From JALORV01 sp963780715 (GTDB lineage: Bacteria; Pseudomonadota; Gammaproteobacteria; Burkholderiales; Burkholderiaceae_F), in the NCBI GenBank assembly GCA_963780715.1, contig CAWADK010000016.1, forward strand, positions 248,001-312,000: a DNA stretch of 64,000 nucleotides, in the 5' to 3' direction. Under the pieces are notes generated by a model. It made no database searches. It was not told the DNA's origin and saw only the letters and a program-made list of their open reading frames with translations. Positions 38,001 through 47,406 of this stretch are shown here, in pieces; position 1 is the stretch's first letter, and every line of letters begins with the position of its first letter. The position numbers were made by a program, and so were the translations under genes.

Positions 38001-40056
38001 AGCACGCCGACGGAACACGGAGCGGCCGGATCAGTCGCGTCTGCCGATATCGTCGCGCTTCGACTGATCGCTCGTCGCACGTGGCTGTACTTCGCGACCT
38101 TTGTGACCAAGGCGAATCACTTCCTGCCCCCGGACAATTTCCAGGAGGATCCGTCACCGGTCATTGCCCATCGCAGTTCGCCTACCAACATCGGGCTGTA
38201 CCTGCTGTCCGTCGTGGCGGCGCGAGATCTGGGCTGGATCAGCCTGCACGAAATGACGGGCCGCCTAGAGGCGACGCTGGATGGCATGGATGCCCTGCCG
38301 CGGCATCGTGGCCATTTTCTGAACTGGATCGACACGCTTGACCTGCGTCCTCTCGAACCCAGGTACGTATCGACGGTCGACAGTGGCAACCTGGCCGCAA
38401 TGCTGCTGGTCCTCTCGCAGGCCTGCAAGGAGGCCCTCGATCGACCACTGACTCAAGTGCGTGCCCTGGCGGGGATCGGCGATGAGGTGGAGCTGCTGCG
38501 GCGCTCGCTCGCCCGGGCCGATGAAAGTCGTGGCGCCGCCGGTGTTGGCTTCGACCAGTTGCATGAGGCACTGCAGCGCGTCGACCAGTTGCTCGAGTCG
38601 TTGCCACTGGCGCCGCGTGACTGTGATCAGCACATGGAAGCGCTCGAGTCCGCTGTCTCGGATGTGCACGACATCGTCATCACACTGGCCAGCGAAGGCA
38701 ACACGGGCCAATTGCAGGAGGCCTTGCTGTGGGCCGAAGCGATGCATCTGAACATCACCGGGCAGCGACGCGAGCGGCTCGAACTGGCGCCCTGGCTGGA
38801 GGCGATCGAGCGCGAGCTACCGGACACCGGGATCGCCGATAGCGCCCCTTCGACCGTCATCAATTCCATGCAGCAGGAAGTCGTGGTCGACATCGAACGA
38901 TCACGACACGCTGTCGAGGAACTCGCCGACCGCCTGAACACCCTCTCGCGCCGCGCCCGCCTGATGTTCGACGAGATGGATTTCAGCTTTCTTTACGACG
39001 AGACGCGCGATCTGTTTTCGATCGGCTATCTGGTGGAGGATGCGCGGCTCGACCTCGGCTGTTACGACCTGCTTGCGTCGGAAGCGAGGCTGACGAGCTT
39101 CATCACGATCGCGAAGCGCGACGTTCCCGCGTCGCATTGGTTCCGGCTCGGCCGCACACTCGTTCCGGTCGACGGCGGCGCAGCTCTGGTTTCGTGGTCT
39201 GGATCGATGTTCGAATACCTGATGCCGTCGCTGCTGATGGATACACCGCACGGCAGTCTTCTCGAGGCGACCGTGCGCCGTGTCATCGACCGGCACATCA
39301 ATTTCGGTCGCGAGCGCAGGGTGCCCTGGGGGATTTCCGAGTCGGCCTACAACGCACGCGATATTCACCTCACTTACCAGTACTCGAATTTCGGCGTCCC
39401 GGGCCTGGGACTGAAGCGGGGCCTGTCGAAGGACACCGTCGTCGCGCCCTATGCGACGGCCCTCGCGGCGATGTACGACGCCAAGGCCGCCGTGTCGAAC
39501 TTCGAGCATCTGACCGCAGTCGGCGCCTTGGGCCGCTACGGTTTCTATGAAGCGCTCGACTTCACGGCCAGCCGATTGCCGAAGTCGAAGGAGGTAGCGA
39601 TCGTCCGGGCGTACATGGCGCATCACCAGGGAATGACACTGGTGGCTTTGGCGAACGTCGTTCTCAAAGGCGAGATGCGACATCGCTTCCATCGCATACC
39701 GATGGTGCAGGCAACCGAGTTGCTGTTGCAGGAAACCGCGCAACGGGATGTAACACTTGCCCTGCCCCGCTCCGATCGGGCGACGCCGGCCATCGCAAGC
39801 TCGGTAGCTGTGCCGATCGATCGTCGGGTCAATTCACCACACGCGGTACCGCCGGCCACGCAATTGCTTTCCAACGGCCGCTACAGCGTGATGGTCACGG
39901 CAGCCGGATCGGGCTATAGCCGCTGGCAGCGAGCTGGCCGTGACGCGCTGGCGAGAAGACGCGACGCGCGATTGCTGGGGTACTTACCTCTATCTGCGAG
40001 ATCCAGCGAGCGGGTACCTATGGTCAGCCGGCTATCAGCCGGTGTGCGTCCAGCCG
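35001..40056 (+). pseudogene. Cyclic beta-glucan synthase (NdvB-like), truncated at the assembly junction
   Basis: About 1,680 residues are present; NdvB-type proteins are usually near 2,800. Order: helical N-terminus, membrane spans near 413-480, family-84 glycosyltransferase with DADTILP near 650, DLFGEGTFTGKGLYDVD, HDLFEGSFARCGF and RWVRGDWQLLPW, further spans, then the glycoamylase-like domain near 1400 (YLMPSLLM…RVPWGISESAYNARD). Removing the extra A at 39928 restores SRWRELAVTRWREDATRDCWGTYLYLRDPASGYLWSAGYQP, after which similarity stops near 40,050. The phosphorylase-like GH94 end is missing. Would polymerise UDP-glucose into periplasmic beta-glucans. Confidence 0.85.
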
Positions 40057-40060
40057 GTGC

Positions 40061-40270
40061 ACCGCCCAGGTTCGCCCGGCAGCGGCGGGGATCGCCGGCG
40101 GGAAGCCGCGGTCCTTGACGAAGATATGATCCGGGTCAGTCTTCCGGAGTTCGGCGATGATCCGGTTCACTTCCTCCTCTTTCCCGTTGATGACAAGGCC
40201 AAAACAGGTCTCCTTGATCATGGCGCCTTTTGCGATCTCGTACGCCTTTACGCCGAGATCGGCGGGGTGA
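40061..40270 (-). pseudogene. Fragment of methanogenesis marker protein 6 (archaeal)
   Basis: About 70 residues on the minus strand: PADLGVKAYEIAKGAMIKET, then CFGLVINGKEEEVNRIIAEL and RKTDPDHIFVKDRGFPP. Adding one missing base near 40,090 continues it as FPPGDPRRCRANLGGA, the hallmark of the methanogenesis marker 6 family, known only from methanogens and relatives. Both ends run into unrelated DNA. GC and codon use are lower than either flank. Recognition is from memory of the motif, not a search. Confidence 0.65.
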
Positions 40271-41115
40271 TATCGAACGATTCCACCACCACGCGCCGCC
40301 CAGCTCGCCTGCGCTCGACGCGCTCCGCCTCGCTCACCGCCTTCTGGGCGATGCTGCGGCGTGATGGGCGCGTCGTGCAGAAGGAGATCGTCCCCTTCAT
40401 CATGCGCACGATCATGCAGCCGTTCCTGCTGCTGTTCGTGTTCACCTACGTCTTCCCGAAGATCGGACAGGGCATCGGCGGCTCGGCAGCCTCCGCGGCG
40501 CAGTTCTCCACGCTGCTCCTGGCCGGGGTGATCGGCACCACGATGATCATGACCGGCGTGCAGGCCGTGGCCATGCCACTGGTCCAGGAGTTCGGCTACA
40601 CGCGCGAGATCGACGACCGGGTGATGGCGCCGCTCCCGGTCTGGGGCGTGGCCGCCGAGAAGATCGCCTCCGGCGCCATCCAGGCCCTCATCTCCGGGCT
40701 GGTCGTCTTCCCGCTGGCCTTCTGGCTCCCGGCCACCCCGGTCCACGTCCAGGTCCACTGGCTGCTGCTGCTCACCCTGGCGCCCTTCGGAGCGGTGCTC
40801 TCGGCAGCGCTCGGCCTGACCATGGGCACGCGGGTCAAGCCCACCCAGGTGCCGCTGATGTTCGCCGTCGTCATCCTGCCCATCGCCTTCCTCGGCTGCG
40901 TCTACTACCCATGGCAGGCGCTCGCTCCCATCAAGTGGCTGCAGGTCCTGGTGCTGGTCAACCCGCTCGTCTACATGAGCGAGGCGTTCCGCGCGTCGCT
41001 CACGACCGGCACGCCGCACATGGCTCTGTGGGCGATCTACCTGGCGATGGCCGCCTTCACCGTCGCGCTCACCTGGGTCGGCATCAACGGCTTCAAGCGG
41101 CGCGTGCTGAGCTGA
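40267..41115 (+). CDS. ABC-2 type transporter permease
   Basis: About 282 residues from GTG 40267; the true start may lie anywhere in 40,267-40,330 because the upstream DNA is foreign. Six membrane segments, including IMRTIMQPFLLLFVFTYVF, TLLLAGVIGTTMIMTGVQAVAMPL and FAVVILPIAFLGCVYYPW, with the amphipathic helix GYTREIDDRVMAPLPVWGVAAEKI of the ABC-2 family. These export polyketides, drugs or glycolipids with a separate ATPase, which is absent here, probably lost at the junction. Confidence 0.8.
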   Translation: MISNDSTTTRRPARLRSTRSASLTAFWAMLRRDGRVVQKEIVPFIMRTIMQPFLLLFVFTYVFPKIGQGIGGSAASAAQFSTLLLAGVIGTTMIMTGVQAVAMPLVQEFGYTREIDDRVMAPLPVWGVAAEKIASGAIQALISGLVVFPLAFWLPATPVHVQVHWLLLLTLAPFGAVLSAALGLTMGTRVKPTQVPLMFAVVILPIAFLGCVYYPWQALAPIKWLQVLVLVNPLVYMSEAFRASLTTGTPHMALWAIYLAMAAFTVALTWVGINGFKRRVLS

Positions 41116-41162
41116 CGGGAGCCGCGCACGAGAGCGTGCAGTCATCACCAGGTCGATCGTGA

Positions 41163-42250
41163 CTAGAGAGTCTGGCGACGGCGACTTGCGAACTGGACCA
41201 CGTTTGTCGGCGTTGTCTCCTCCTGGGCCAGCCTCGTCATCGCCGCCTCCAGCGCCGCCCGCGTCACCTCGTCGAGCCCGGCCACGGAGAGCCGTCGCGC
41301 TTGGGGACCACGAGGTCCTTCTCGTTCCACTGCTTGCCGTGGGCGAGGCGGTACTCCTTCTGGGCCTTGAGGATGCTGCGGAGCTCCTCGCAGGCGCCCT
41401 GAGGCAGCGGCACCACCCGCGCCTTGCCGTTCTTCGGCGGGTACTCGACGAGCGTCTTGTCCTCGTCCTCCTCGATGGTGCGGGAGACGCAGACGAAGCC
41501 CTTGTCGAGGTCGAGGTCCGACCACCGGAGGCCGGCGACCTCCCCGACCCGCAGGCCGGAGAAGCCGGCGAGCACGCCGGCGGCGTAGACCTGCAGGCCG
41601 CGGGCGCGCACGACGACGCGGGCGATCTCCTCCATGGACCAGACCGGGCACACCTTGGGGCGCAGTGCCGGGGCGTTCTTCACCCGCTGCGCCGGGTTGG
41701 CCGTGAGCAGCTCCTCGTCGATCGCCCAGTTGTAGGCGGCCTTGATCATCGAGTGGTGGTGGGCGACGGTCGTCTCGGCGAGCGGCGGCTTCCCGTTGCC
41801 GCGCATCTTCGCCGAGTAGTAGGCGGAGAGCTGGGTGCGTGTGAGCTCGCAGGCGAGCAGTCCGCCGAGAGCCGGGTCGACGTGCAGGCGGCGGATGCTC
41901 CGGTAGCAGTTCCTGGTCACGACGCGCATCTCGCCCCAGGTCGCCTCGAGCCAGCGGTCGAGGAGACCGGCGAGGGTGAGCTTCTCGACGTCGACGCTCT
42001 GATGCTGCTCGAGCTCCGCGATGCGGGCTTCTAACAGGCGCTCGGCGGCCTTCTTGCCCTGGGCCGGGACGCACTTCATCGTCTTCGGGTAGCGCATCTT
42101 CGGGCGGCCCCGCCTGTCGAGGAGCGGCAGGCCGTCCTTGCCGGTCGCAGGCTCGGGCGGGAGGCAGACCCACAGCTCCCAGAGGCCGCGGACGGCCTTG
42201 CGCTTGCGCTTGGCGGGGCGGACTAAGCCGCAGAGTCGGTCCAGTGACAT
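41163..42250 (-). pseudogene. Tyrosine recombinase (phage-type integrase), internally deleted
   Basis: The N-terminal 328 residues are intact: AP2-like arm-binding region, SAM-like core-binding domain (LAGLLDRWLEATWGEMRVVTRNCYRSIRRLHV), and the start of the catalytic domain with the first active-site Arg in AGFSGLRVGEVAGLRW and KNGKARVVPLP. After VVPKRDGS the frame breaks; the box with His-x-x-Arg and the nucleophile Tyr is missing, and the tail VAGLDEVTRAALEAAMTRL follows (41163-41285). An inactive integrase remnant. GTG 42256 is an alternative start. Confidence 0.75.
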
Positions 42251-42350
42251 GAGCACATCATGTCGCGCCGGCCGGAGGGAATCAGCGGCTTCGGTACCGC
42301 AACGTCAACCGAAGTCGTGAGGGTCACACAGCGGAAGGAGACCCGTCGAG

Positions 42351-42944
42351 TCAGTCCAGACGCCACTTGATCGTCGAGCCCGGCAGGTGGATCACGACCT
42401 GTTTCGGCTCGAAGCCCTGCTGCGCCCGCTGATGGAGCCACCCGACGGAGCTCCTGCCCACATGGCTCGGGTCCGGCCCGTGCTCCTCACCCAGGCCCCA
42501 GACGCCGCCCTCCTCGCTCATGCCGTCGCTCAACTGCAGCAACTGGTACGCCTGCGGCCAGCGAGCCGCTCGCTCATCAATACTCGTGAGGCGCACCTTG
42601 ATTGCGTAATGCCGCTTGTAGGCGACGTACCCCTCGTTACCGCCGTCGCCGCCTCTGTCGGCGAGGCGTTTCACGGCGAGCACCGCAACTCGCTCGGAGT
42701 AGGTGCCGCCGCTGTCGTCGGTCCAGTCGATCTGCACGCTGTCGCCGAGCCGACCGCTCCACGACGGGCCGTAGCGGTCGGAGATGGTCGCGACAGGTGC
42801 AGGAACGGCATGCGTCGCCGCCGCCGGTGGCGCCGCTGCGGTGGCCTGGCCTGAGGATGTGTTCCCGCCGCCGCAAGCCACGAGCAGACTGCTGCCGGCA
42901 AGCCCGAGGACTATGGCGAGGCCGAGGGTTCTTCGTCCGAGCAT
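42351..42944 (-). CDS. Hypothetical lipoprotein
   Basis: 197 residues. Signal peptide with lipobox LLVAC (RTLGLAIVLGLAGSSLLVACGGG), an Ala/Pro linker, then a beta-rich domain (GPSWSGRLGDSVQIDWTDD…YAIKVRLTSIDERAARW…QVVIHLPGSTIKWRLD). No family recognised; DUF4352-like immunoglobulin-type folds look similar. Extracytoplasmic. Confidence 0.7.
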   Translation of the reverse strand: MLGRRTLGLAIVLGLAGSSLLVACGGGNTSSGQATAAAPPAAATHAVPAPVATISDRYGPSWSGRLGDSVQIDWTDDSGGTYSERVAVLAVKRLADRGGDGGNEGYVAYKRHYAIKVRLTSIDERAARWPQAYQLLQLSDGMSEEGGVWGLGEEHGPDPSHVGRSSVGWLHQRAQQGFEPKQVVIHLPGSTIKWRLD

Positions 42945-43033
42945 GCTCAGATGCTATCAGCCCCTTTCGTGCCAACCCGCGATTGTCCCCGTGACGGAGC
43001 AGGGAGGCGGCGGAATCGTGGCAGGACAGGCGG

Positions 43034-43480
43034 TCAGCGGGTCTGATGACGCCGGCCGGCGAGGGCGACGACGTTGTCGCGGGCTGGGCGGGCATCCTCG
43101 GCGGCCTTGTCCTCGGCCGCCTCGAGCGCCGCCCGCGTCAACTCGTCGAGCCCGGCCACGGCCTTCGCCCGCGCCGCCGTCGTAAGGCGCACGTAGTGGC
43201 GCAGCGTGTCGCCGGGTCGGAGTGCCCGAGCCACTCCTGCGCCTGCTTCACCCCGTAGGTCTCGTAGACCCAGGTGCCGAAGGAGTCGCGCAGCCCGTGG
43301 ATCGGCAGGTGCGGGGCGATCCTCTGGCGGGCGACCCAGTTCCACCACTGGCTCTTCAGGGTCGAGGGCGCCATCTGGGAGCCGTTCTTCTTGTGGACGC
43401 GCGGCCGGCCTCGTTCCACGCCGGTGCCTGGGCGAGGCGGTATTCCTTCTGCGCCGCATACTGGATGTATCGCCTGACGC
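43034..43480 (-). pseudogene. Second tyrosine recombinase, C-terminal part only, frameshifted
   Basis: Carries what the first copy lacks: QKEYRLAQAPAWNE (parallel to QKEYRLAHGKQWNE of copy one), then APSTLKSQWWNWVARQRIAP, HGLRDSFGTWVYETYG (HxxR), EWLGHSDPAT and, in another frame, LRHYVRLTTAARAKAVAGL with the nucleophile Tyr, ending VVALAGRRHQTR. Frame changes near 43,217 and 43,415. The tail is similar but not identical to that of copy one, so they are paralogues. Confidence 0.7.
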
Positions 43481-43656
43481 CGGGACTCGTGCTCTGGCTG
43501 CTCCGCGCCACCGGGGCGAAGCGTCGCTGACGAACCACGCACTGGGTCGCTGACGTGGTCCGGAACCACGGCGCCTGCGGTCAGGCTCATGCCCCCCTTG
43601 GGTAGGCTTGCCCCCAGGGCGGTGACCGCCGCCCATTCGAGCCAAGGAGTGGAGCC

Positions 43657-44088
43657 ATGGCGGATCCGATGGAAGATGCCAAGCGTGAGGCCGAGGCTGA
43701 CGCAGCCGACGAGCGGCTGAACAGGTTCATGGAGTCCCTGGGAGGCACCGCCTCCGCTAAGGCGGTGTTCGGCGAGCCCGTCGAGAAGGACGGCGTGACC
43801 ATCGTGCCCGTCGCCCGGGTGCGGTACGGCGGAGGCGGCGGCGGGGGCCGAGGAGCGGGACGCAAGAAGAAGGGCGCCGCCGGCGACGCAGACCAGGTCG
43901 GCTTTGGCCACGGCGGCGGCGTGCAGGCCGCACCTGTCGGCTACATCGAGCTGTCGGGCGGCCGGGCCACCTACCGGCGCATCGCCGATCCGGCACGCCC
44001 CATGGCTATCGCCCTGCTCTTCCCGCTCGTCGGGGCGATCGCGGTCGCCATCGTGGCGCTCTCGTCGCGGCTCAGGTCGCGGGGCTGA
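43657..44088 (+). CDS. GerW/YtfJ-family sporulation-type protein
   Basis: 143 residues. The YtfJ core AVFGEPVEKDGVTIVPVARVRYG, a Gly-rich hinge (GGGGGGRGAGRKKKGAAG) and GGGVQAAPVGYIEL, with a C-terminal membrane span (PMAIALLFPLVGAIAVAIVAL) that is an addition to the spore-former type. In Bacillus the family is needed for germination; actinobacterial homologues have unknown roles. AAGGAG before ATG. Confidence 0.85.
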   Translation: MADPMEDAKREAEADAADERLNRFMESLGGTASAKAVFGEPVEKDGVTIVPVARVRYGGGGGGGRGAGRKKKGAAGDADQVGFGHGGGVQAAPVGYIELSGGRATYRRIADPARPMAIALLFPLVGAIAVAIVALSSRLRSRG

Positions 44089-44238
44089 GGTCGCCGCGCC
44101 GGCCGCGTGGCCCGGCAGGGACTGCAGGCTCGAAGGCGCCAGACTGCAGGAAACGCGCGCGCCTTTCGGCTGTCGATGTCCTGTTTCCGGAGCTCGTAGG
44201 CAACTAGACTCGCCTGAGTCCACCGGGAGGGGGAGTCC

Positions 44239-44874
44239 ATGGGAGTGCCTGAGTTCTTTGCCGACCAGTTGCGGAACCCGTCGGGCGTCTTCGGCCGTGT
44301 TGTCATGTCGCGGTTCTTCGATCGCTCCAGCCGAGCGATCAACCAGCAGACGATGCGCTCCCTCGCACTCGAGCCGACCGACCGGGTGCTCGAGGTGGGC
44401 TTCGGCTCCGGCGACCTGATCGGCCACATGGCGCCCGTCGTGCGGCAAGGGTCCGTCGCCGGCGTTGACGTCTCGCCGGACATGGTCGCCGTCGGCGCCA
44501 AGCGTCTCGCCTCGCTCGTCGGGGCGGGCCGGGTGGACCTCCGCTGCGCCGGCGCCGAGGCCCTCCCCTACGACGACGGGTACTTCACCAAGGCCTGCAC
44601 GGTGAACACCGTCTACTTCTGGCCCGAGCCGGCGGAGGCGCTGAGGGAGCTCGCGCGCGTCCTCCACCCCGGCGGCAGACTCGTGGTCGCCTTCAGCCCC
44701 GCTGAGGCCATGCGCAAGATGCCGCGGCGGCTGACGGAGCACGGCTTCACCCTCTACGAGCCGGACGAGATGCGGCGCCTGCTCGAGGACGCCGGGTTCG
44801 GTGGCATCGAGATGGTGCCGGGCCACGGCCCGCGAGGGGACTTCGTCTGCGCAATCGGGACCAAGCCCGCCTAG
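44239..44874 (+). CDS. Class I SAM-dependent methyltransferase
   Basis: 211 residues. Rossmann-type motifs I LEVGFGSGDLIGHMA, II GVDVSPDMVAVGAKR, III and post-III FTKACTVNTVYFWPEPAEALRELARVLHPGGRLVVAFS (UbiE-like). Acceptor unknown. GGGAGGGGG precedes ATG. Confidence 0.87.
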   Translation: MGVPEFFADQLRNPSGVFGRVVMSRFFDRSSRAINQQTMRSLALEPTDRVLEVGFGSGDLIGHMAPVVRQGSVAGVDVSPDMVAVGAKRLASLVGAGRVDLRCAGAEALPYDDGYFTKACTVNTVYFWPEPAEALRELARVLHPGGRLVVAFSPAEAMRKMPRRLTEHGFTLYEPDEMRRLLEDAGFGGIEMVPGHGPRGDFVCAIGTKPA

Positions 44875-45103
44875 ACCACCCCTCACGGAACGACCACGAC
44901 CTCGAGGAGTCGAGCGCCGATCGCGCCTCCTCGCCGCTTCGACTGTAAGAAACGCCGGCCTCGCGTGTTCCAGGTAACGGAAGCAGCAAGCGACCGTGAA
45001 GGAGGTCCGAACGGCGCGGCCCACAAGTCCCTCGAGCACGCGGAGCATCGCGTCCTGATCGCTCCGGCGCCATACCCCCGATGAGTCAAAGGATGGTCAC
45101 CTG

Positions 45104-45892
45104 ATGAAACTGAGCTTCAAGGCGCTTCTCACCGCCCTCGCGGTCGCCGCACTCGCGACGCTGCTCCTCGTGCCGATCGCCGGCGCCGGCCCAAGCGACG
45201 TGATGGGCGGCGACCACGACGGCGATCACGGCGGCGACTGGTGCGGCGGCGGCGTGTGGAACGGCGACGGCCACTGGGGCGGCACCGGCATGTGGGGCAC
45301 CGCTGCGGGCGCTGCCTGGCTGACCAGCAACCCCGACGCTCTGGCCGCCTGGACGCAGCTGCGCGTCGACCACCAGCAGGCGCTGCAGACCTGGCATGAG
45401 ACCTACAAGGCCGACCTGCGAAGCCCCGCGGCGCAGCAGGCCCTGCACGACCTGTGGACCGCGTTCTGGAACGACATGAAGGCCTTCTACGAGCAGTACG
45501 GAGGCGGCGCTGCCTGGACCTGCCCGTCCGACGGCATGTGGGGCGGCTGGGACAACGGCGGCATGATGGGCGGCCACGCGTGGGACGCCGCCCACATGTG
45601 GGGCACCGGCCACGGCGCCGCCTGGATGACGAGTCATCCCCGCGCCTTCGGCCGCTGGCTCGACATGAGAGCCGAGCAGACGGCACACGTCGACCGCTGG
45701 GCCGAGCGCTACCACGAGCGCCTCAGGAGCGACGCGGCGCAGACGGCCTTGAAGACCATGCGCGCGCATCACCGCGCCCAGGTGCGCGACTTCTACGCGA
45801 AGCACCACCTGTCCGTGACCACCGCGCGCATGCGCGACGGCGCCGGCGGCTGGATGGGACTCGGCGGCATGTGGGGCGGCTTCGGCTGGTAA
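45104..45892 (+). CDS. Secreted His/Met/Trp-rich protein with an internal duplication
   Basis: 262 residues. Signal peptide ending VPIAGAG; then Gly/His/Asp/Trp-rich linkers (GGDHDGDHGGDW, GMWGGWDNGGMMGGH). Two copies of a 70-residue helical unit, residues 63-132 and 165-235, each MWGT-x-GAAW-TS-P, then W…R…H/E…W-E-Y—LRS-AAQ-AL—FY. The linker composition suggests metal (copper, nickel or zinc) binding outside the cell. Not a family I can name; distantly like Spy/CpxP or DUF305 helical proteins. AAAGGA precedes ATG, and a strong terminator follows. Confidence 0.7.
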   Translation: MKLSFKALLTALAVAALATLLLVPIAGAGPSDVMGGDHDGDHGGDWCGGGVWNGDGHWGGTGMWGTAAGAAWLTSNPDALAAWTQLRVDHQQALQTWHETYKADLRSPAAQQALHDLWTAFWNDMKAFYEQYGGGAAWTCPSDGMWGGWDNGGMMGGHAWDAAHMWGTGHGAAWMTSHPRAFGRWLDMRAEQTAHVDRWAERYHERLRSDAAQTALKTMRAHHRAQVRDFYAKHHLSVTTARMRDGAGGWMGLGGMWGGFGW

Positions 45893-45922
45893 ACCCTTTC
45901 CGCCCGAGAGACCGTGATGACC

Positions 45923-45951
45923 CCGAGGGCCGGCTGTCCGCCGGCCCTCGG
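45923..45951 (+). terminator. Rho-independent-type terminator
   Basis: A perfect 12-bp GC-rich stem (CCGAGGGCCGGC / GCCGGCCCTCGG, loop TGTCC) starts 31 bases after the stop of the duplicated secreted protein and is followed by TCGTTCGTTCG. Confidence 0.7.
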
Positions 45952-45995
45952 TCGTTCGTTCGCGGCACCGCTCGCCCCGAGCCCGGGCTCGACTG

Positions 45996-46256
45996 TCAGC
46001 TCCGGGCGAGAGTCTCCATGCGAGCAACGGTCTGGCGGGCGAAGTCGCCCGCGCGTCGCAGGGCCGCCTCGCCCGGCTGCCCGTCCGCCACGGCGGCCAT
46101 CTGCCCGAACCGCACCAGCATCGGCACCCCCGTGTCGATCATCCAGCTCTGGCGCGTGGAGGCCGGGACCTGCCCCTGGCAGTTGAAGACGCCGACGACC
46201 TCGCAGCCGGCGGCCGCCTCGCGGCAGGCGTCGAGCCACGGCGCGAGCTCCGGCAT
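45996..46256 (-). pseudogene. C-terminal part of a flavodoxin-like protein
   Basis: 86 residues: WLDACREAAAGCEVVGVFNC, then QGQVP…STRQSWMIDTGVPMLVRF and DFARQTVARMETL. This matches the C-terminal half of small flavodoxin-fold proteins (the strand before the FNCQGQVP loop). The N-terminal FMN phosphate loop is absent upstream in any frame, so it looks like a truncated relic. Weak assignment. Confidence 0.4.
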
Positions 46257-46793
46257 GTCGCCTCATGACCGCGAAGGTCACACTGGACGCATGGCCGTGG
46301 ACGCCGCCCAAGACGTGAGCGAGCATGCTGACATGATGAAGCCCCTCTAGGCTTCACCCCAGCAGACGCACCGGCCCGAGAGGCGGGCTCGGCCACTACT
46401 CGCGGTAGGGTCCGCCTATTCGCTTGCCACCCGGTTAGTAGGGTAGAGACGAAGAACAAAGAGCCAGGAACCCCGGCGCCCCCGGACGCGCGAAAGCCCG
46501 TACCTGGAGTTCTCGAGCCTCCCTGTCGTAGGGCAACTCGGCGCACCCTGCGTTACGAAACGGGTGACGGCGCCGCTAGCCTCGGGGCATGAGACCATCT
46601 GCCTCGAGTGCGGTCGCCCGTCGAGCAGATAGCCGGGGGGTGCCGCGCCTCTACTGCTCGAACGGCTGCCGGCAGGCGACCCATCGTCGTATAGAGCGAA
46701 CGACCCGTCCGAAGGGCCAGAGGATGCTGCCGATCATGCGTCTGCCTCACTGACGAACGGATCTGCGCGATGAGCCGAAGTCGACTGCTTCAA
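46257..46793. other. Long non-coding or decayed stretch
   Basis: No intact gene. A weak hairpin (TGAAGCC/GGCTTCA) lies near 46,335, and the gene relic at 46590-46753 is inside it. Confidence 0.4.
46590..46753 (+). pseudogene. Relic of a small double zinc-ribbon protein
   Basis: TICLECGRPSSR is followed, after a stop and a frame change, by PRLYCSNGCRQATHRRIERT. The pattern CxxCGxP…YCSxxCRQxxxR is common in small actinobacterial proteins. It is interrupted, so a relic or a sequence error. Low confidence. Confidence 0.3.
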
Positions 46794-47222
46794 CTAACTG
46801 TGAATCGTGGCGTTGGCCCGCTCACGCTGAGCCAACGTCACCAGCAGCTTCTTCGCGATCGACGGCGCTCTCTCCAGCAGGGCCCAGAACTCCCGGCTTT
46901 CTAGATCCAGCACCTCCATCGGCCCCTCCGCAATGACCGTGGCGTGGCGCGGACCGTCGTCCAACAGAGCCATCTCCCCGAAGTAGTCCCCAGGGCCGAA
47001 CGTCGCCACCGTATCCTCGTCCACCAGACAGCGGGCCTGACCGTCGAGAACCATGAAGAACTCTCGGCCCGGCCGACCCTGCTTGGTCAGCACCTCCCCA
47101 TCCCGGACCTTGACCTTGGTGCCCAGGCCGACGATTTGGCGGAGTTCCTTCTTGTTGCACCCCGATAGGAGCGGCACCGCCGCCAACATCTCAAGCGCAG
47201 CCTTGGGAACATGCTCTCCCAT
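46794..47222 (-). CDS. Cyclic nucleotide-binding domain protein
   Basis: 142 residues, a single cNMP-binding (CAP-like) domain: AALEMLAAVPLLSGCNKKEL…VLTKQGRPGREFFMVLDGQA, the phosphate-binding cassette FGPGDYFGEMALLDDGPRHATV, and a C-terminal helix. No DNA-binding or enzyme domain. The cassette keeps Gly-Glu and Arg, so nucleotide binding is plausible. Strong GGAGGGG before ATG 47222. Confidence 0.88.
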   Translation of the reverse strand: MGEHVPKAALEMLAAVPLLSGCNKKELRQIVGLGTKVKVRDGEVLTKQGRPGREFFMVLDGQARCLVDEDTVATFGPGDYFGEMALLDDGPRHATVIAEGPMEVLDLESREFWALLERAPSIAKKLLVTLAQRERANATIHS

Positions 47223-47406
47223 TCGTCCCCTCCCTCCATCGTCATGAAGTCGCCACTGCCGGCACACGCCTCGTTGCGGACTGCCTATGCCAAAGGACAG
47301 GTGAACGCAAGTGTTTGTACGAGTCCCGCGCTCAGGCGCCGTGGGCTGCTTCATCGAGGACAGGTGCGAGCACCGCCGGGCATAGTGCGCGCCTCAGGAG
47401 CCGAGC

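Noticed and set aside
40000..40310. A genomic island or lateral transfer boundary
   Set aside because: Both flanking genes end mid-protein, the middle piece is an archaeal fragment of 210 bp cut at both ends, and everything beyond is actinobacterial. An assembly chimera needs fewer assumptions.
43138..45048. Large minus-strand open frame of 636 residues
   Set aside because: It runs antisense through the GerW and methyltransferase genes; only its last part overlaps true recombinase sequence.
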